A DNA stretch of 45,288 nt from Clostridiaceae bacterium (GTDB taxonomy: Bacteria > Bacillota > Clostridia > DSM-8532). Under the pieces are notes generated by a model. The model had not been told where the DNA came from. It saw only the letters and a list, made by a program, of their open reading frames with translations, and did not search any database. Shown piece by piece: positions 1 to 9,488 of this stretch (within the stretch, counting starts at the first letter, position 1; each line of letters begins with the position of its first letter). The position numbers and the translations under genes were made by a program. The stretch lies in the NCBI GenBank assembly GCA_012728015.1, contig JAAYFY010000033.1:1-45288 (forward strand). Reading direction: 5' to 3'.

Positions 1-166
1 ATGAGAAAAGGGCGGCTGCTGTTTGAGCGAAGCGAGTTCAGCCGACCCTCATTCGAGTGGTTGATGTTTCGCAGCCGTGCAGCACAGCGGCCGGGCTTTA
101 CGGGATTCCTGCAAACATTTTGATTCTTTTTTTCGTACAGTCTGCCGTCCCCTGTGTATATCATTG
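1..166 (-). repeat. Left copy of the contig-end inverted repeat (3' part of the structured RNA locus)
   Basis: Nearly identical, in reverse complement, to 45065-45231: about 167 bp with only a handful of substitutions and one 1-nt length difference in a T/TA run. Read on the minus strand it contains the same GC-rich terminator hairpin (about 10-48) and the same GCTGTG/CACAGC hairpin, where one pair becomes a G-U wobble so that pairing is kept. Similarity stops at the word TCATTG (161-166). The 5' part of the right-hand locus is absent here; truncated permease coding sequence begins at once. Confidence 0.85.
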
Positions 167-2554
167 ACTACTATGACTCCATATGGATTCTTGCCGGAAA
201 GCCTGAAAACTACCTTGAAACCGAGGAATTTGCGAGGGTCCGGGAGATCATTGATATCACCAACCGGGATCTTATAACCTTCGATATTGTGTACACGTCG
301 GACATATTGTCAATACCGCGTTTCAATGAAGGAAACATGGCGATCATGGAAGGCCGTGCCCTGACCAGGGAAGACACCAGCGCCTGCGTGGTCAACGCAG
401 CCCTCATGGAACAACGGCCTCAAGATCGGAGACAGGATCACGGTAGATCTCTGTGATAAGCTGATATTGCAGCATGGAGAGATGGGTGCCACGGCGGTCA
501 TACCGGAACGGTACGGGAAGCCCGTAAAGACCGTGGAACTCGAAATAGTGGGATCATACCTTGATGTGGATGCGCAGTATGTGCGTGATGGAGAGAACTG
601 GTGGTGCTATACGCCAAATACCATATTCGTACCGTCATCCCTCCTGCCTGTGGAGCCGCCGGCGGACCACGAGATTAGGCCCGGGGAATTTAGCTTAGTG
701 ATAGACGATGCTTACCAGATAGAAGCATACCTTGAGGCGGCGGAACCCCTGGCAAAGGAGATGGGGATAACACTTCGCTTTTCCGATAAGGGCTGGATGG
801 GGCTTAAGGACAGCATTGACACCAGCAAGGCCACATCGCTTATAACGACAGCCCTTTATATAGGAGCGGCCGCTGTTGCGCTGCTTCTAACGTCATACCT
901 GTACATAGGGCGCCAGAAAAAGGCTTATGCCATCATGCGCGCTCTGGGTACACCGCGAAAAAAGGCGAGGAACGCTCTGGCGCTGCCACTTGCTGTGCTG
1001 TCGGTTGCGGCCATACCCTCGGGAGGCATAGCAGGGATGGTCTACGCGTCCAGAACCCTTTCTGATGCACTGAATGAACTGGCCGCGATAATGGAGAACT
1101 ATACGCCCGATGTATCGCTGCCGGCCGGCGTGATGGTCCTTTGCCTGGTGTGTGAAGTATTGCTGCTTACTGGTCTTGCGGCGCTGTTCATGAGAAAACT
1201 TGCAAAGATGCCTCCGCTGGCCCTGCTGCAGGGCGATGCGGTACGTGTGAAGGCGAAGAAAGCCAGGAAAAAGGCCATGCAGGCTGCGATGGACGAATCA
1301 ACCCCGGTACCGCAACTGACCCTTTCATTTCCCATAAGCCGGGATCTCCCCAGGGGTGGAAACTACAGCCCGGCAAGGCATGTATCCCGCTATATCCTGC
1401 GCCACATGAGCCGTGCGGGATGGAGAACGGTGATCGCCGTGGTTCTGGCGTTTCTGCTTACGGGAGCCATGGGCCTTTTTGCTCTCACGAGGCAGTCCTA
1501 CAAGGAAATGTTTGACAGAACTGAGGTGAAAGGAACCCTTAACAACTATTCATCGAGTGCCATCATGAAGGCTTCCCGATCCGGGCTGATGAAAGACCTG
1601 TATTACAACGGCGGCTTTTGGGTCCTTTTGAATGAGATACCTGCCGGAGCGGGCTATTTCTTTGCCATCACCAATGATATCGACCGCTATATTCAAAGTA
1701 TTTCGCCCTTTGAATACGGCATTGATTATACCGAAGGCTGTGATTCCTCGCTGTTTTCGGAAAATGTACCCTGGTGCGTCATGGGAGAGTTGCTGGCAGA
1801 GATGTACGGGGTCAAGCCCGGTGATACTGTAACCCTGATAAGTTGGGAAGGGTATTTGGTACTGTCAGATATGTATGAGGATCGGGACGAGCTTGTATCA
1901 CAGATGAAGACGAAAAGCCAGGAGTTTAAGGTGGCCGGCCTGGTAAAGACTGAGGATACTCGTATCAGTAAAGCGTTTATATTTGCGCCATTAAGCGAAA
2001 CCGCAGAAAGGACAAGTCAGTACATCGAATACCCGTTCCCTGTGGAAGTAGCCGAATTTGCACTGATGGATAAAGAGAATCCCCAAAGGCTTATCAGCTA
2101 TATTAAGGAACTGGCGATGGATGACAGAAAATACACCGATACCCTGGCGTACGAAATGGACACCACCGAGCTGGACAACGTGAGGCGCATGCGGGATATG
2201 CTGAACATGCTGTTCCCCATTGCCACTGCGGCGGTGATACTGATAGGTCTTATCGCACCGGTGATGATCATCATGCAGTCGTCGAGGGAGGCCGCAATAA
2301 TGCGGATACTGGGTACCACGAAACGGCGTTCCCGCTGCATGCTGGCCATAGAGCAGATATGCCTGTGCATCCTGGGCCTTGTTATAGCCGGCATCGGGCT
2401 TGCGATTTACGATGCAGGCCTGTTTACAAGGAGTGCTGACACGCTGATTTTATGCGGTGGGCTGTACATTGTGGCCTGTGCCCTGGCCGCATCCACTACG
2501 GCTGCCATGGCTACCCGTCGCAAAGCGCTGGAACTGTTGCAGGTTAAGGAATAA
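167..2554 (+). pseudogene. FtsX/MacB-type ABC transporter permease, 5'-truncated and frameshifted
   Basis: Remnant of a large ABC exporter permease. The readable part starts inside the extracytoplasmic domain in one frame to about 411 (ends NAALME), then continues in the next frame (NGLKIGDRITV...) through to the TAA at 2554; removing one base near 412 restores a continuous reading. The downstream ~700 residues show the FtsX layout: helices near 840-900, 970-1050 and 1120-1190, a second helix near 1420-1480, a second periplasmic domain, and a last three-helix bundle from 2210 to 2510. The usual N-terminal helix and any start codon are missing because repeat 1-166 abuts the gene. The next gene is its frameshifted ATPase. 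Probably a dead antimicrobial-peptide or lipoprotein exporter; sequencing errors cannot be excluded, but other long genes in the window are intact. Confidence 0.75.
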
Positions 2555-2557
2555 AAT

Positions 2558-2604
2558 CAGGGGGACGGTTCTGCTGGCTTGACCAAACAGGGTGAAGCAA
2601 TCTC
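2558..2604. repeat. Intergenic repeat, GGGGACGGTTCT type
   Basis: Lies between the permease and ATPase remnants. It carries GGGGGACGGTTCTGCTGG followed by CCAAACAG and then GAAGCAATCTC. It is a diverged relative of the perfect palindrome at 3385-3441, and it ends with the GCAATCTC word that recurs at 11501, 44687 and 44751. Confidence 0.6.
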
Positions 2605-2700
2605 TATTTCGTATATAGAAAGATTTTTATGAATATGCCTTTAGGCAGTGACCGGCAACATCAGGCAGCGATACTGCACTAAAAGAAAGGAAGGGTATAA

Positions 2701-3367
2701 ATGTCCACATTGACGCTTACCAATGTTTCATACACATACCGCGGCGCGAAAAAACCCGCGGTTTCCAATGTGAACTGTTCCTTTGAACCGGGCAGGCTGT
2801 ATGCCATAATCGGTCCCAGCGGTTCGGGTAAATCCACGCTGCTGTCCATGATGGCGGGTCTCGACCTGCCGACAGAAGGCACCATAGCCTTCGATGGACA
2901 AAGCATTGCCGATATGGATCTGGACCGCTACCGCCGTGAATGCATAGCCATGATCTTTCAGATGTTTCATCTGTTCCCGCTGCTTACGGTCCTGGAGAAC
3001 GTATGTTATCCCATGGAGCTTTGCGGCGTAAAGCCTGCTGATGCGAAACCGCACGCCGAGCGCCTTCTGAAAAGCGTGGGAATAACGAAGAGCAGATGAA
3101 GCGCTTTCCGTCACGCCTGTCGGGCGGTGAGCAGCAACGCGTGGCCATAGCACGGAGCCTTGCAACGGGCGCGAAGAACTTCTTGGTGATGAGCCCACGG
3201 GCAACCTGGATGTGGCCAACACCAACAACATTATGGAAATATTGAAAGCCCTGGCCCATCAGGAGGACTATTGTGTTGTTATCGTCACCCATGACCTCGA
3301 TGTCGCGGAAGCTGCCGATGTTGTATACAGGATGAAGGATGGCGTACTGACCCTGCAAAAATCATAG
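2701..3367 (+). pseudogene. LolD/MacB-type ABC transporter ATP-binding protein, two frameshifts
   Basis: Intact frame from ATG 2701 gives Walker A (GPSGSGKST), the Q-loop (MIFQ) and typical LolD-like sequence up to about residue 128. A one-base loss near 3086 moves the reading to another frame, which carries MKRFPSRLSGGEQQRVAIARSL (signature motif). A second shift near 3175-3182 leads to a third frame with Walker B/D-loop (GDEPTGNLD) and the H-loop (VTHDLD), ending in TAG 3365-3367. All family motifs are therefore present but spread over three frames, so no full-length product is expected. A ribosome site (AAGGAAGGG) precedes the start. With the broken permease upstream this is a decayed exporter operon. 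Confidence 0.85.
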
Positions 3368-3384
3368 TTACCGGTGTATATAGG

Positions 3385-3441
3385 CCAAGGGGACAGTTCT
3401 GCTGGTTTGCGTTTGCCCAAACAGCAGAACTGTCCCCTTGG
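3385..3441. repeat. Perfect 20-bp palindrome, GGGGACAGTTCT family
   Basis: Arms 3385-3404 and 3422-3441 are exact reverse complements, around a 17-nt centre that itself contains GTTTG/CAAAC. It lies between the ATPase remnant and the end of galM, which is transcribed towards it. It could act as a transcription stop, but there is no adjoining clean T-run. The same core occurs at 2558, 11370, 25442 and 44709. Confidence 0.8.
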
Positions 3442-3460
3442 CTTTCCTTGGCTTTGATTT

Positions 3461-4516
3461 TTACCTTGCTCCAAACTTGTAGATGGTAATATGATGGTAG
3501 ACTTCACCTGCCCTGAGGATGGGCGAAGGGAAGTGGGTGTGCTTCATGGAATTGGGAAAGTACTGGGTTTCCAGGCACAGCCCGCTATGCTTTCGGTAAT
3601 GTGTGCCGCCCTTACCTTTAACATTAACGTGGTTCCCTGAATAGAACTGCACTCCGGGCTTGGTGGTATAAACCTCCATGAAACGGCCGCTTTGAGGATC
3701 ATACAATTCCGCAGCCTTCTCAGGGGCTTTCCCGCTCACGTCCAGGACAAAGTTGTGGTCATAGCCGCTTCCAAACTTCATCTGTTCATCGTCCATGCAT
3801 TCCAGCAGGCCTTTCCCGACTGCCTTCATCTTTGTAAAATCAAAGGGGGTTCCGGCCACATCGCGTATCTCCCCCGTGGGCAGGCAGGCCTCGGATATGG
3901 GGGTGAACCTGCGGGCATTGATCATGAGCTGGTGGTTGTGAATGTTGCCTGAATCATGACCGGACAAATTGAAATATGCGTGGTTGGTCAGGTTGACCAC
4001 CGTATCCTTGTCTGATACCGCATGGTAATCTATAACCAATTCATTACGGTCATTGAGGGTATAGGTTACTGTTACGTCCAGGTTGCCCGGATAGTTCTCT
4101 TCCATATCGGGGCTCAGGCATCTCAACCGGAGGCTTTCCTGCCCGGAATCGCCAATTATTTCAGAAGACCAGACCTTTTTATCAAACCCTTCGAGCCCGC
4201 CATGGAGCTGATTTTTGCCTTCATTGGGGTTGAGTTTGTACAACACGCCATTGAGGGTGAACGATGCGTCCTCCAGACGGTTGGCATGGCGTCCGATTAT
4301 GGCGCCGAAGAATGGGTGTGGATGGATATAATCCTCAAAGTTATCGAAACCCAGTGTGACATCTTTATTGTTTCCGTCCCTGTCAGGCACATACAATGAA
4401 ACAATAATGCCTCCATAGTTGGTGATTTCAGCTTTCATTCCATTGCTGTTGACCAGGGTATACAGGAAAACTTCCTGGCTATTTGTCTTTCCAAAAGGTT
4501 TTTTGGTAATTCTCAT
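3461..4516 (-). CDS. galM: Aldose 1-epimerase (galactose mutarotase)
   Basis: Interconverts alpha and beta anomers of aldoses such as galactose or glucose in the cytoplasm, feeding sugar breakdown. The 351-residue protein has the usual family length and signatures: NYGGIIVSLYVPD near the N terminus, GRHANR around residue 75, QLHGG around 103, NLTNHAYFNLSG with the catalytic His around 180, YDHNF around 250, and ETQYFPNS with the catalytic Glu near the C terminus. AAGGAGG sits a suitable distance before the ATG at 4516. It is transcribed alone, divergently from the PRPP synthase gene. A sugar role fits the neighbouring GH43 enzyme. Function call is secure; preferred sugar unknown. Confidence 0.93.
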   Translation of the reverse strand: MRITKKPFGKTNSQEVFLYTLVNSNGMKAEITNYGGIIVSLYVPDRDGNNKDVTLGFDNFEDYIHPHPFFGAIIGRHANRLEDASFTLNGVLYKLNPNEGKNQLHGGLEGFDKKVWSSEIIGDSGQESLRLRCLSPDMEENYPGNLDVTVTYTLNDRNELVIDYHAVSDKDTVVNLTNHAYFNLSGHDSGNIHNHQLMINARRFTPISEACLPTGEIRDVAGTPFDFTKMKAVGKGLLECMDDEQMKFGSGYDHNFVLDVSGKAPEKAAELYDPQSGRFMEVYTTKPGVQFYSGNHVNVKGKGGTHYRKHSGLCLETQYFPNSMKHTHFPSPILRAGEVYHHITIYKFGAR

Positions 4517-4654
4517 GATAGCTTTGCCTCCTTGCGGATTATTGATAAATCTTCCAGTTACTATTATAACAAAACAGACTCATAGAGAATACTGAATATA
4601 GAGAACCGGGCCGGGTGAAGATTGCTACATAACGCTGAATTTGCTGAGCTGTGT

Positions 4655-4683
4655 TTTACAGAAATGAATATGTGGTCTATAAT
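4655..4683 (+). promoter_or_regulatory. Sigma-A-type promoter for the PRPP synthase gene
   Basis: TTTACA at 4655-4660 and TATAAT at 4678-4683 are separated by exactly 17 bp, about 70 bp before the start codon at 4756. One mismatch from consensus overall. It lies in the galM/prs divergent spacer. Confidence 0.7.
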
Positions 4684-4755
4684 GTGATGGGCGATAGCAA
4701 TTTACCGGGAATGTTTTTTAATAAGCAAAAATAACCATATGGGGGACATGCGGAT

Positions 4756-5937
4756 ATGATTCAGAAGACTTATTCTATCGGCGGTGAGCATGAAATACCG
4801 GTGGGGCCTCTTGGGATTATACCCATGCAGGGGACCCATGAACTGGCGATGCTGGTGAACCATCATCTGGTAAGGATGAGGAAAAGCCAGTTTTCCGAGG
4901 AAAATCCCATGAGCCAGCACTATCTGAAGGAATCCTATATAATTTCCGCATCCTGTCCCAGGTTCAGTACTGGCGACGGCAAGGGTGTTATACATGAATC
5001 GGTGCGCGGCTATGACATATATATCATTTCGGATGTGGGTAATTACAGCTGCACATACAAGATGTTCGGGGAAGAATGCCGCATGAGCCCTGATGACCAT
5101 TTCCAGGATATTAAAAGGATAATCTCAGCAATAGGCGGAAAGGCCAGGAGGATAAACCTGATAATGCCCATGCTGTATGCGGGGAGGCAGCATAAACGCG
5201 TTTCCAGGGAATCCCTGGACTGCGCCATAGCCCTCCAGGAGCTTGAGGACCTGGGGGTTGAGAATACCCTTACCTTTGACGCCCATGACCCCAGGGTTCA
5301 GAATGCCATTCCCATAAAGGGCTTTGAGAATATACTTCCCACCTATCAGATTATAAAGGCCCTTGTAAACAGTGAGCCCGATCTTAAGATAGACAAATCG
5401 GGAATGATGGTGGTAAGCCCTGACGAGGGCGGTCTTACAAGAAACATCTATTATGCCAACGTGCTGGGGCTGGATTTGGGCATGTTCTACAAACGCCGTG
5501 ACCTGACCAGGCTGGTGAACGGGAAGAACCCCATCATAAGCCATGAGTTCCTTGGAGAATCAGTTGAGGGGAAAAGTGTTTTAATCATTGATGATATACT
5601 GTCCTCCGGTGATTCGGTTATTGATATTGTAAAGGAACTGGAAAAACGGAAGGCAGCGAAAATATACGTGGGCATCACCTTTGCCCTGTTCACCGAAGGG
5701 CTGGACAAGTTCCATGACCTGTATGAACGGGGGATGCTGACGAGATTATTCTCCACAAACCTGACCTACAGGAAGGAAGAATTGAAAAAGGTTCCCTGGT
5801 ATGTGGAGGTGGATATGTCCAAGTTCCTTGCGCTGCTGATCAATACCCTCAATCATGACTGCTCCCTAAGTTCTCTCCTGGATCCTACCGAAAAGATCCA
5901 TACCCTTATGGAACGCCGCAACGCAAAGAAAAAATAA
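4756..5937 (+). CDS. prs: Divergent ribose-phosphate pyrophosphokinase (PRPP synthase)
   Basis: Makes phosphoribosyl pyrophosphate from ribose 5-phosphate and ATP for nucleotide, His and Trp synthesis. The sequence shows RFSTGDG...ESVRGYDIYII in the N-terminal half, the substrate region MPMLYAGRQHKR, the flag-like TFDAHDPRVQNAIP, a second-domain VVSPDEGG, and the PRPP-binding loop LIIDDILSSGDS around residues 275-286. At 393 residues it is some 70 longer than the usual Prs (about 315), with extra sequence at the N terminus and between the ESVRG and MPMLYAG blocks. GGGGGA precedes the ATG, and a good promoter lies upstream. The GH43 gene follows after 22 bp, so the two may be co-transcribed. 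Family assignment is firm; the kinetic role of this long form is inferred. Confidence 0.85.
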   Translation: MIQKTYSIGGEHEIPVGPLGIIPMQGTHELAMLVNHHLVRMRKSQFSEENPMSQHYLKESYIISASCPRFSTGDGKGVIHESVRGYDIYIISDVGNYSCTYKMFGEECRMSPDDHFQDIKRIISAIGGKARRINLIMPMLYAGRQHKRVSRESLDCAIALQELEDLGVENTLTFDAHDPRVQNAIPIKGFENILPTYQIIKALVNSEPDLKIDKSGMMVVSPDEGGLTRNIYYANVLGLDLGMFYKRRDLTRLVNGKNPIISHEFLGESVEGKSVLIIDDILSSGDSVIDIVKELEKRKAAKIYVGITFALFTEGLDKFHDLYERGMLTRLFSTNLTYRKEELKKVPWYVEVDMSKFLALLINTLNHDCSLSSLLDPTEKIHTLMERRNAKKK

Positions 5938-5959
5938 GGCTGGTCCAGCCTATGATGAG

Positions 5960-7531
5960 GTGGTCAATATACAGGATAAAGGTTCCCTATACTTTGAGAA
6001 TCCCATTCTGCCGGGATTTTATCCCGATCCGTCCATATGCCGTGCGGGTGAGGACTATTACCTGGTAACGTCAAGCTTTGCCTATTACCCCGGAGTTCCG
6101 ATTTTTCACAGCCGGGATCTGGTCCACTGGGAGCAGATAGGCCATGTTCTTGACAGGCCTTCCCAATTGGACCTGGACGGTGTGGAGCATTCTCAGGGGA
6201 TCTATGCCCCCACCATACGATACCATGACGGCCGGTTCTATATGATCACCACAAATGTCACCAAGGGCGGAAACTTCATTGTGACCTCGGAAAAGCCTGA
6301 GGGCCCCTGGTCCGATCCATACTGGCTGGCCGATGCGCCGGGAATCGACCCCTCACTGTTCTTTGATGATGATGGACGATGCTACGTGACGGGTACCTGG
6401 GAGGTGCCTGAAGGGCCTGCCTACTACGGCGATAACGAGATATGGATGAGGGAACTAGATCTTGATACCATGACCCTTAAAGGCGAACGTTTCGGGCTCT
6501 GGCGCGGGGCGCTGAAAAACGCCATATGGCCAGAAGCCCCTCATATATATAAGAAAGACGGGTATTACTATCTTATGATAGCCGAAGGCGGGACCGATTT
6601 CCACCATTCGGTGACCATTGCTAGAAGCCGCGATATTACAGTACCTTATGTAGGCTGCCCGTCCAATCCCATTCTGACCCACCGGCACCTGGGAAGAAAT
6701 TATCCCATTGTCAATGCCGGTCATGGGGACCTGGTGGAGACTCAGAACGGGGAATGGTGGATGGTGCTTCTTGCTTCCAGGCCTTATGGCGGGTACTACC
6801 GGAACCTTGGCCGTGAGACCTTTCTTGTTCCTGTAATCTGGGAGGATGGATGGCCGGTGGCAAGTCCCGGAACCGGGAAGGTTGAATTCTCCTACCCATA
6901 TCCCGACCTTCCCCGGTGGGAGATTGAGCCTCCCGCTGCCGTGGACCATTTTGACAAAAGCAGCCTTGATCCTTGCTGGATGTTTTTGCGCACTCCGAGG
7001 GAAGAGTTCTGCAGCCTGACAGAGCGCCCGGGTTATCTGCGGCTTAAGGTAAGGCCCAAAAGACTTACCGAGCTTGCGAATCCAAGCCTGGTATGCAGGC
7101 GCCAGCAGCACATGAGCTTTACTGCGAGAACGGTTCTTGAGTTTGTTCCGGACCCGGGCGAAGCGGCGGGAATGGTCCTGCTCCAGAGCGACCGCTACCA
7201 TTACAGGATGGAGTATGCCCTCGAGGATGATCAGACCATGGTCCGCCTTGTTCGGTGCATGGACGGCATCGAAACGATAATCAACGCCGTTTCCTGGCGC
7301 TCGGACCGTTTTGAGATGATGATAATGTCCCGGGACCAGGATTACAGCTTTTACTTCGGGGATGGCGAGGAGAAGATACCGCTGGCGCAAAATGTTGACG
7401 GCAGGATATTGAGCACCGATGTGGCAGGGGGGTTCGTGGGCACCACCATAGGCCTTTATGCCTCGGGTAATGGCCGGGAGAGCCTTAATACCGCTGATTT
7501 CGATCTTTTTGAATACCGGGTTGTCCTTTAA
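5960..7531 (+). CDS. Glycoside hydrolase family 43 (beta-xylosidase / alpha-L-arabinofuranosidase)
   Basis: Predicted to remove xylose or arabinose from short plant-derived oligosaccharides. No signal peptide is visible, so it probably works inside the cell on imported oligomers. The five-bladed propeller signatures are present: NPILPGFYPDPS with the general-base Asp near residue 24, SRDLVHW, the pKa-tuning Asp in GIDPSLFFDDDG around residue 130, and the general-acid Glu in WPEAPHIYKKDGYYYL around 190. The C-terminal ~190 residues look like the beta-sandwich domain found in xylosidase-type GH43 proteins. The start is a GTG at 5960 with a weak ribosome site; no better in-frame start is seen. 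Located 22 bp after prs. Exact specificity cannot be read from sequence. Confidence 0.88.
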   Translation: MVNIQDKGSLYFENPILPGFYPDPSICRAGEDYYLVTSSFAYYPGVPIFHSRDLVHWEQIGHVLDRPSQLDLDGVEHSQGIYAPTIRYHDGRFYMITTNVTKGGNFIVTSEKPEGPWSDPYWLADAPGIDPSLFFDDDGRCYVTGTWEVPEGPAYYGDNEIWMRELDLDTMTLKGERFGLWRGALKNAIWPEAPHIYKKDGYYYLMIAEGGTDFHHSVTIARSRDITVPYVGCPSNPILTHRHLGRNYPIVNAGHGDLVETQNGEWWMVLLASRPYGGYYRNLGRETFLVPVIWEDGWPVASPGTGKVEFSYPYPDLPRWEIEPPAAVDHFDKSSLDPCWMFLRTPREEFCSLTERPGYLRLKVRPKRLTELANPSLVCRRQQHMSFTARTVLEFVPDPGEAAGMVLLQSDRYHYRMEYALEDDQTMVRLVRCMDGIETIINAVSWRSDRFEMMIMSRDQDYSFYFGDGEEKIPLAQNVDGRILSTDVAGGFVGTTIGLYASGNGRESLNTADFDLFEYRVVL

Positions 7532-7697
7532 TCAGATTCTAATCTTTCTTATATCTCCCCTTTAGGATTGGAGTATAGAATAAATAATGGAGCGCTATCC
7601 AGGGAGGGTATGCTGCCCGGGCCGGTATAATCCTTAGAAATACTGGGGTGAACCGGGCGACCAATGGTTTGAGAGTTTATCATGAAGCGGGATAAGG

Positions 7698-9371
7698 ATG
7701 AAAACAATAATTGTTGCCATAAACGCCAAATACGACCATGAAAACCTGGCAGCCTGGTACCTGAAAGCCGCCTGCCTGAAAAGCCAGGTGGACGTTACTG
7801 TTCTTAAGTACTCCATAAATGATTCTCACCAGAAGATCTGGTCGGAAATAATGGATGAGGAGCCTGATGTGGCGTGCTTTTCATGCTATATCTGGAACCG
7901 CGCGCTGGTCCAGGACCTCATATCGGACATAAAAAAGGTCCGGCCTGAGACCGTGATTGTTGTAGGCGGCCCGGAAGTCTGCTATGAAGGCGCGGAGGAT
8001 GATTTCAGGTCATATGGGGCTGATTATGTCATCCAGGGAGAGGGGGAGGGCCGGCTTCCCCGGCTGCTACTACAGCTTGACGGCCGGATGGCGGGCGAAG
8101 TTGTTTCACAGCCTGGTAAATACCCGGAAGATGGGGAATATGTCTCACCATTCGTGCCCGAGTACCTGGAACGGATCAGGGACAGGATAGCATATATTGA
8201 ATCGTCCAGGGGCTGCCCTTACAATTGCTCCTATTGCCTGTCCTCCATAGACAGGGGGCTTCGCCTCTTTCCACAGGAGGAGGTTTTCAGGGGCATCAAT
8301 GCGCTGGTTGAGGCGGGGGCAAGGGTTATCAAGTTTGTGGACCGTTCCTTCAGCGTGAACAGGCAGCATTCCCTGGAGATATGGAAATACATTAAAAGGT
8401 TCTCATCTGATAATGTAACCTTCCATTTCGAGATAAACCCGGACCGGCTGAGTGGTGAACAGATGGAGATCCTGTCATCCATGCCGAAGGGCCTGGTGCA
8501 GGTTGAGGCGGGAATCCAGTCCACCAATCCGGAAACGCTGCGGGCAGTGTCCAGAACAATGGATACTGGTATAGCCCTTGAAAACCTAAAAAGAATAATG
8601 TCCTGGGGCAACATCCATGTCCACACCGATTTGATCGCCGGTTTGCCCCATGAGGATATGGATTCCATCAGGAAATCCTTCAACGCGGTTTATGGTGTGA
8701 AGGCGCACCATCTCCAACTGGGTTTCCTGAAGCTGCTTCCCGGCACCAGGATCAGGATTGAGGCTGGGAAGCACAATTACCTGTATAGGAGCTACCCGCC
8801 CTACGAGGTTTTGTCCAACCGATATATGACAGCCAGGGAGATTACAATACTCAAGGGGATAGAGGAGGCGCTGGACCGCTTCTATAACCCGGGAAGACTG
8901 AAATTCACGCTGGAATACGAGGAAACACTGTTCCCCTCGGCCTTTGATATGTATCTCAGCCTGAGCCGGTGGCTTAAAGAGAAAGGTCTGTTGTTCATGC
9001 CTTTCTCAGCCATAAGGCTTTACGAGCTGTTCCGGGATTTCTCCCTGGAAGCGGGGGCTGATCCCGAGATCCTTGAGAGCCTCCTGTGCCTGGATTATTG
9101 CTGCTCCCTCAAGACCACTGCCATCCATGAATCCCTGCTGAAGGGCGGAGAAAGGAAAACCGGACCGGTAATACTGGAGCCGACAGATTTCGCCGACAGG
9201 GAATGGATTGAGTCTGTGGGGAGGAACCGGTTCAGGAGAAGGTTCATAGGCCTTGAGTGTTACTGCCCTGTGATAAACCGAAATAAGACTGAATATAAGA
9301 GAAGTAGGGCAGTGGTGGATACGAAAACGGTTGACCCCGTAACCCGAAGGGCCGTTATAACCATTGGCTGA
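7698..9371 (+). CDS. B12-binding-domain radical SAM protein (DUF4080-type)
   Basis: Predicted radical S-adenosylmethionine enzyme that also binds a cobalamin. Residues 1-150 form a Rossmann-like B12-binding domain (KTIIVAINAKYDHENLA, IVVGGPEV, ADYVIQGEGE). The [4Fe-4S]-binding CxxxCxxC is in SSRGCPYNCSYCLSS around residue 175. The radical SAM barrel continues with FEINPDRL, VQVEAGIQS and DLIAGLPHE. The C-terminal ~180 residues resemble the DUF4080 extension found in such proteins of anaerobes. Length 557 is normal for that subgroup. The start codon is supported only by a poor ribosome site. It stands alone, more than 100 bp from either neighbour, so the substrate cannot be inferred from context. 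Confidence 0.85.
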   Translation: MKTIIVAINAKYDHENLAAWYLKAACLKSQVDVTVLKYSINDSHQKIWSEIMDEEPDVACFSCYIWNRALVQDLISDIKKVRPETVIVVGGPEVCYEGAEDDFRSYGADYVIQGEGEGRLPRLLLQLDGRMAGEVVSQPGKYPEDGEYVSPFVPEYLERIRDRIAYIESSRGCPYNCSYCLSSIDRGLRLFPQEEVFRGINALVEAGARVIKFVDRSFSVNRQHSLEIWKYIKRFSSDNVTFHFEINPDRLSGEQMEILSSMPKGLVQVEAGIQSTNPETLRAVSRTMDTGIALENLKRIMSWGNIHVHTDLIAGLPHEDMDSIRKSFNAVYGVKAHHLQLGFLKLLPGTRIRIEAGKHNYLYRSYPPYEVLSNRYMTAREITILKGIEEALDRFYNPGRLKFTLEYEETLFPSAFDMYLSLSRWLKEKGLLFMPFSAIRLYELFRDFSLEAGADPEILESLLCLDYCCSLKTTAIHESLLKGGERKTGPVILEPTDFADREWIESVGRNRFRRRFIGLECYCPVINRNKTEYKRSRAVVDTKTVDPVTRRAVITIG

Positions 9372-9488
9372 ATATACTTTACATGGCAATTTTGTACGTG
9401 TAGAATGAACTTACCGAAGCTTTATTATCATTGGCTTTATTCATAAATCAGCGGATATGTGTCCGATCATATATTGGTGGTGAAATAG

